DNA from: an uncultured Clostridia bacterium
GTDB lineage: Bacteria > Bacillota > Clostridia > Saccharofermentanales > Saccharofermentanaceae
Reading direction: 5' to 3'
NCBI GenBank assembly: GCA_946545505.1
Contig: CAMNNN010000074.1
Location: 1 to 6,989 of the forward strand
DNA length: 6,989 nt
The notes below the pieces were generated by a model. The model was not told the DNA's origin. It did no database searches and saw only the letters and a list, made by a program, of their open reading frames with translations. Shown in pieces: positions 6,488-6,989 of this stretch. Every line of letters starts with the position of its first letter. Position 1 is the first letter of the stretch. Made by a program: the position numbers and the translations under genes.

Positions 6488-6989
6488 CAGGACAGGAATC
6501 AGTAAAGAACCGGCTTAAGGACATTACATCCGATCCTTCTGCCTGCTCGCTTTTGTTTACGGGTCCCGAAGGCATAGGTAAGCACCTCTTCGCAAGGGAG
6601 ACGGCTAAGGCAGTTCTTTGTGAGAACCGTAAGGCCGACGGTGCGTGCTGCGAATGTGCTTCGTGCAAGTATATTGATGCGGGAACGCATCCCGACCTGA
6701 TCGAAGTGGAGCCTACTGAAGGCAGGAAGAATATCAGGATCGCAGATCTTCGCGAGGTTATAAGAGATGCCGAGGTTAAGCCTCAGATCTCATCTCATAA
6801 AGTTCTGATAATCAATGCTGATAAGACCGCGCCTGACTGCCAGAACCTCATGCTTAAGTCGCTTGAAGAGCCGGGCGCACATCTCATGTACATTCTTCTG
6901 TGTTCCGATACATCGAGACTTCTCGGCACTATCCTGTCGCGTGTGACGGAGCTTAACTTCCATGAATATACCGAAGACCAGATGAGGAT
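6469..6989 (+). CDS. holB: DNA polymerase III delta' subunit, N-terminal part (3' end outside window)
   Basis: The first 173 codons of the clamp-loader delta' subunit are visible; the gene runs off the window. The AAA+ start FNQLTGQESVKNRL is followed by a Walker A-like GPEGIGKH (32-39). A zinc module has Cys51, Cys60, Cys63 and Cys66, the spacing of E. coli delta' Cys50/59/62/65. It is followed by AGTHPDLIEVEP, a Walker B region KVLIINADK (111-119), LMLKSLEEPG (127-136) and TILSRVTELNF (154-164). Walker A lacks the usual Ser/Thr after Lys, and the family SRC motif reads SRV, keeping the Arg; both fit a delta'-type subunit that does not hydrolyse ATP. ATG 6469 is inside tmk (19-base overlap) and is the only reasonable start, since the conserved domain begins at residue 3. 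No strong Shine-Dalgarno is seen. The small genes often found between tmk and holB in Bacillus (yaaQ, yaaR) are absent. Confidence 0.95.

Overview
The window is a densely packed, single-direction stretch of what looks like a Clostridia-type (Bacillota) genome. All convincing genes lie on the + strand. Base composition is balanced, Leu-Lys is often written CTT-AAG, and most junctions overlap or leave only a few bases. The closest familiar arrangements are a folE-folP-folB/folK folate cluster with a fused FolB-FolK, and a tmk-holB pair as near the origin of many Firmicutes. I cannot name the genus.

Region 1 (3-3206) is a carbohydrate-type module. It holds the 3' 756 codons of a protein with the sialate O-acetylesterase (SASA) architecture, followed 12 bases later by an AraC-family regulator with an N-terminal cupin. 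The SASA-like protein keeps the family framework but has lost the catalytic Ser and the catalytic Asp-x-His, so it is probably a pseudo-enzyme. It also carries a disordered insertion and an extra C-terminal beta-sandwich.

Region 2 (3203-5426) is the folate pathway in biochemical order: FolE (GTP to dihydroneopterin triphosphate), FolP (dihydropteroate synthase) and a FolB-FolK fusion (aldolase plus pyrophosphokinase). Genes overlap by GTGA, TGATG and ATGA junctions, including the AraC stop with the folE start, so regulator and pathway are probably translated from one message. The fusion gene has an in-frame TGA at 5271-5273 inside the FolK half. The remaining 50 codons are intact, in frame and still carry the FolK C-terminal signature.

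Region 3 (5419-6989) starts with a very good extended -10 promoter (TGGTATAAT) embedded in the last codons of folK. A 14-bp perfect palindrome and a strong Shine-Dalgarno follow. They precede a small Asn/Arg-rich, low-complexity protein of unknown function, then thymidylate kinase (tmk), then the 5' part of the DNA polymerase III delta' subunit gene (holB), which runs off the window end.

The main things to look at again are the catalytically dead SASA-like protein, the single clean nonsense codon in folK, the promoter/palindrome nested in the folK tail, and the Asn/Arg-rich protein between folate and DNA-replication genes. No RNA genes, CRISPR arrays, insertion sequences or convincing terminators were seen.
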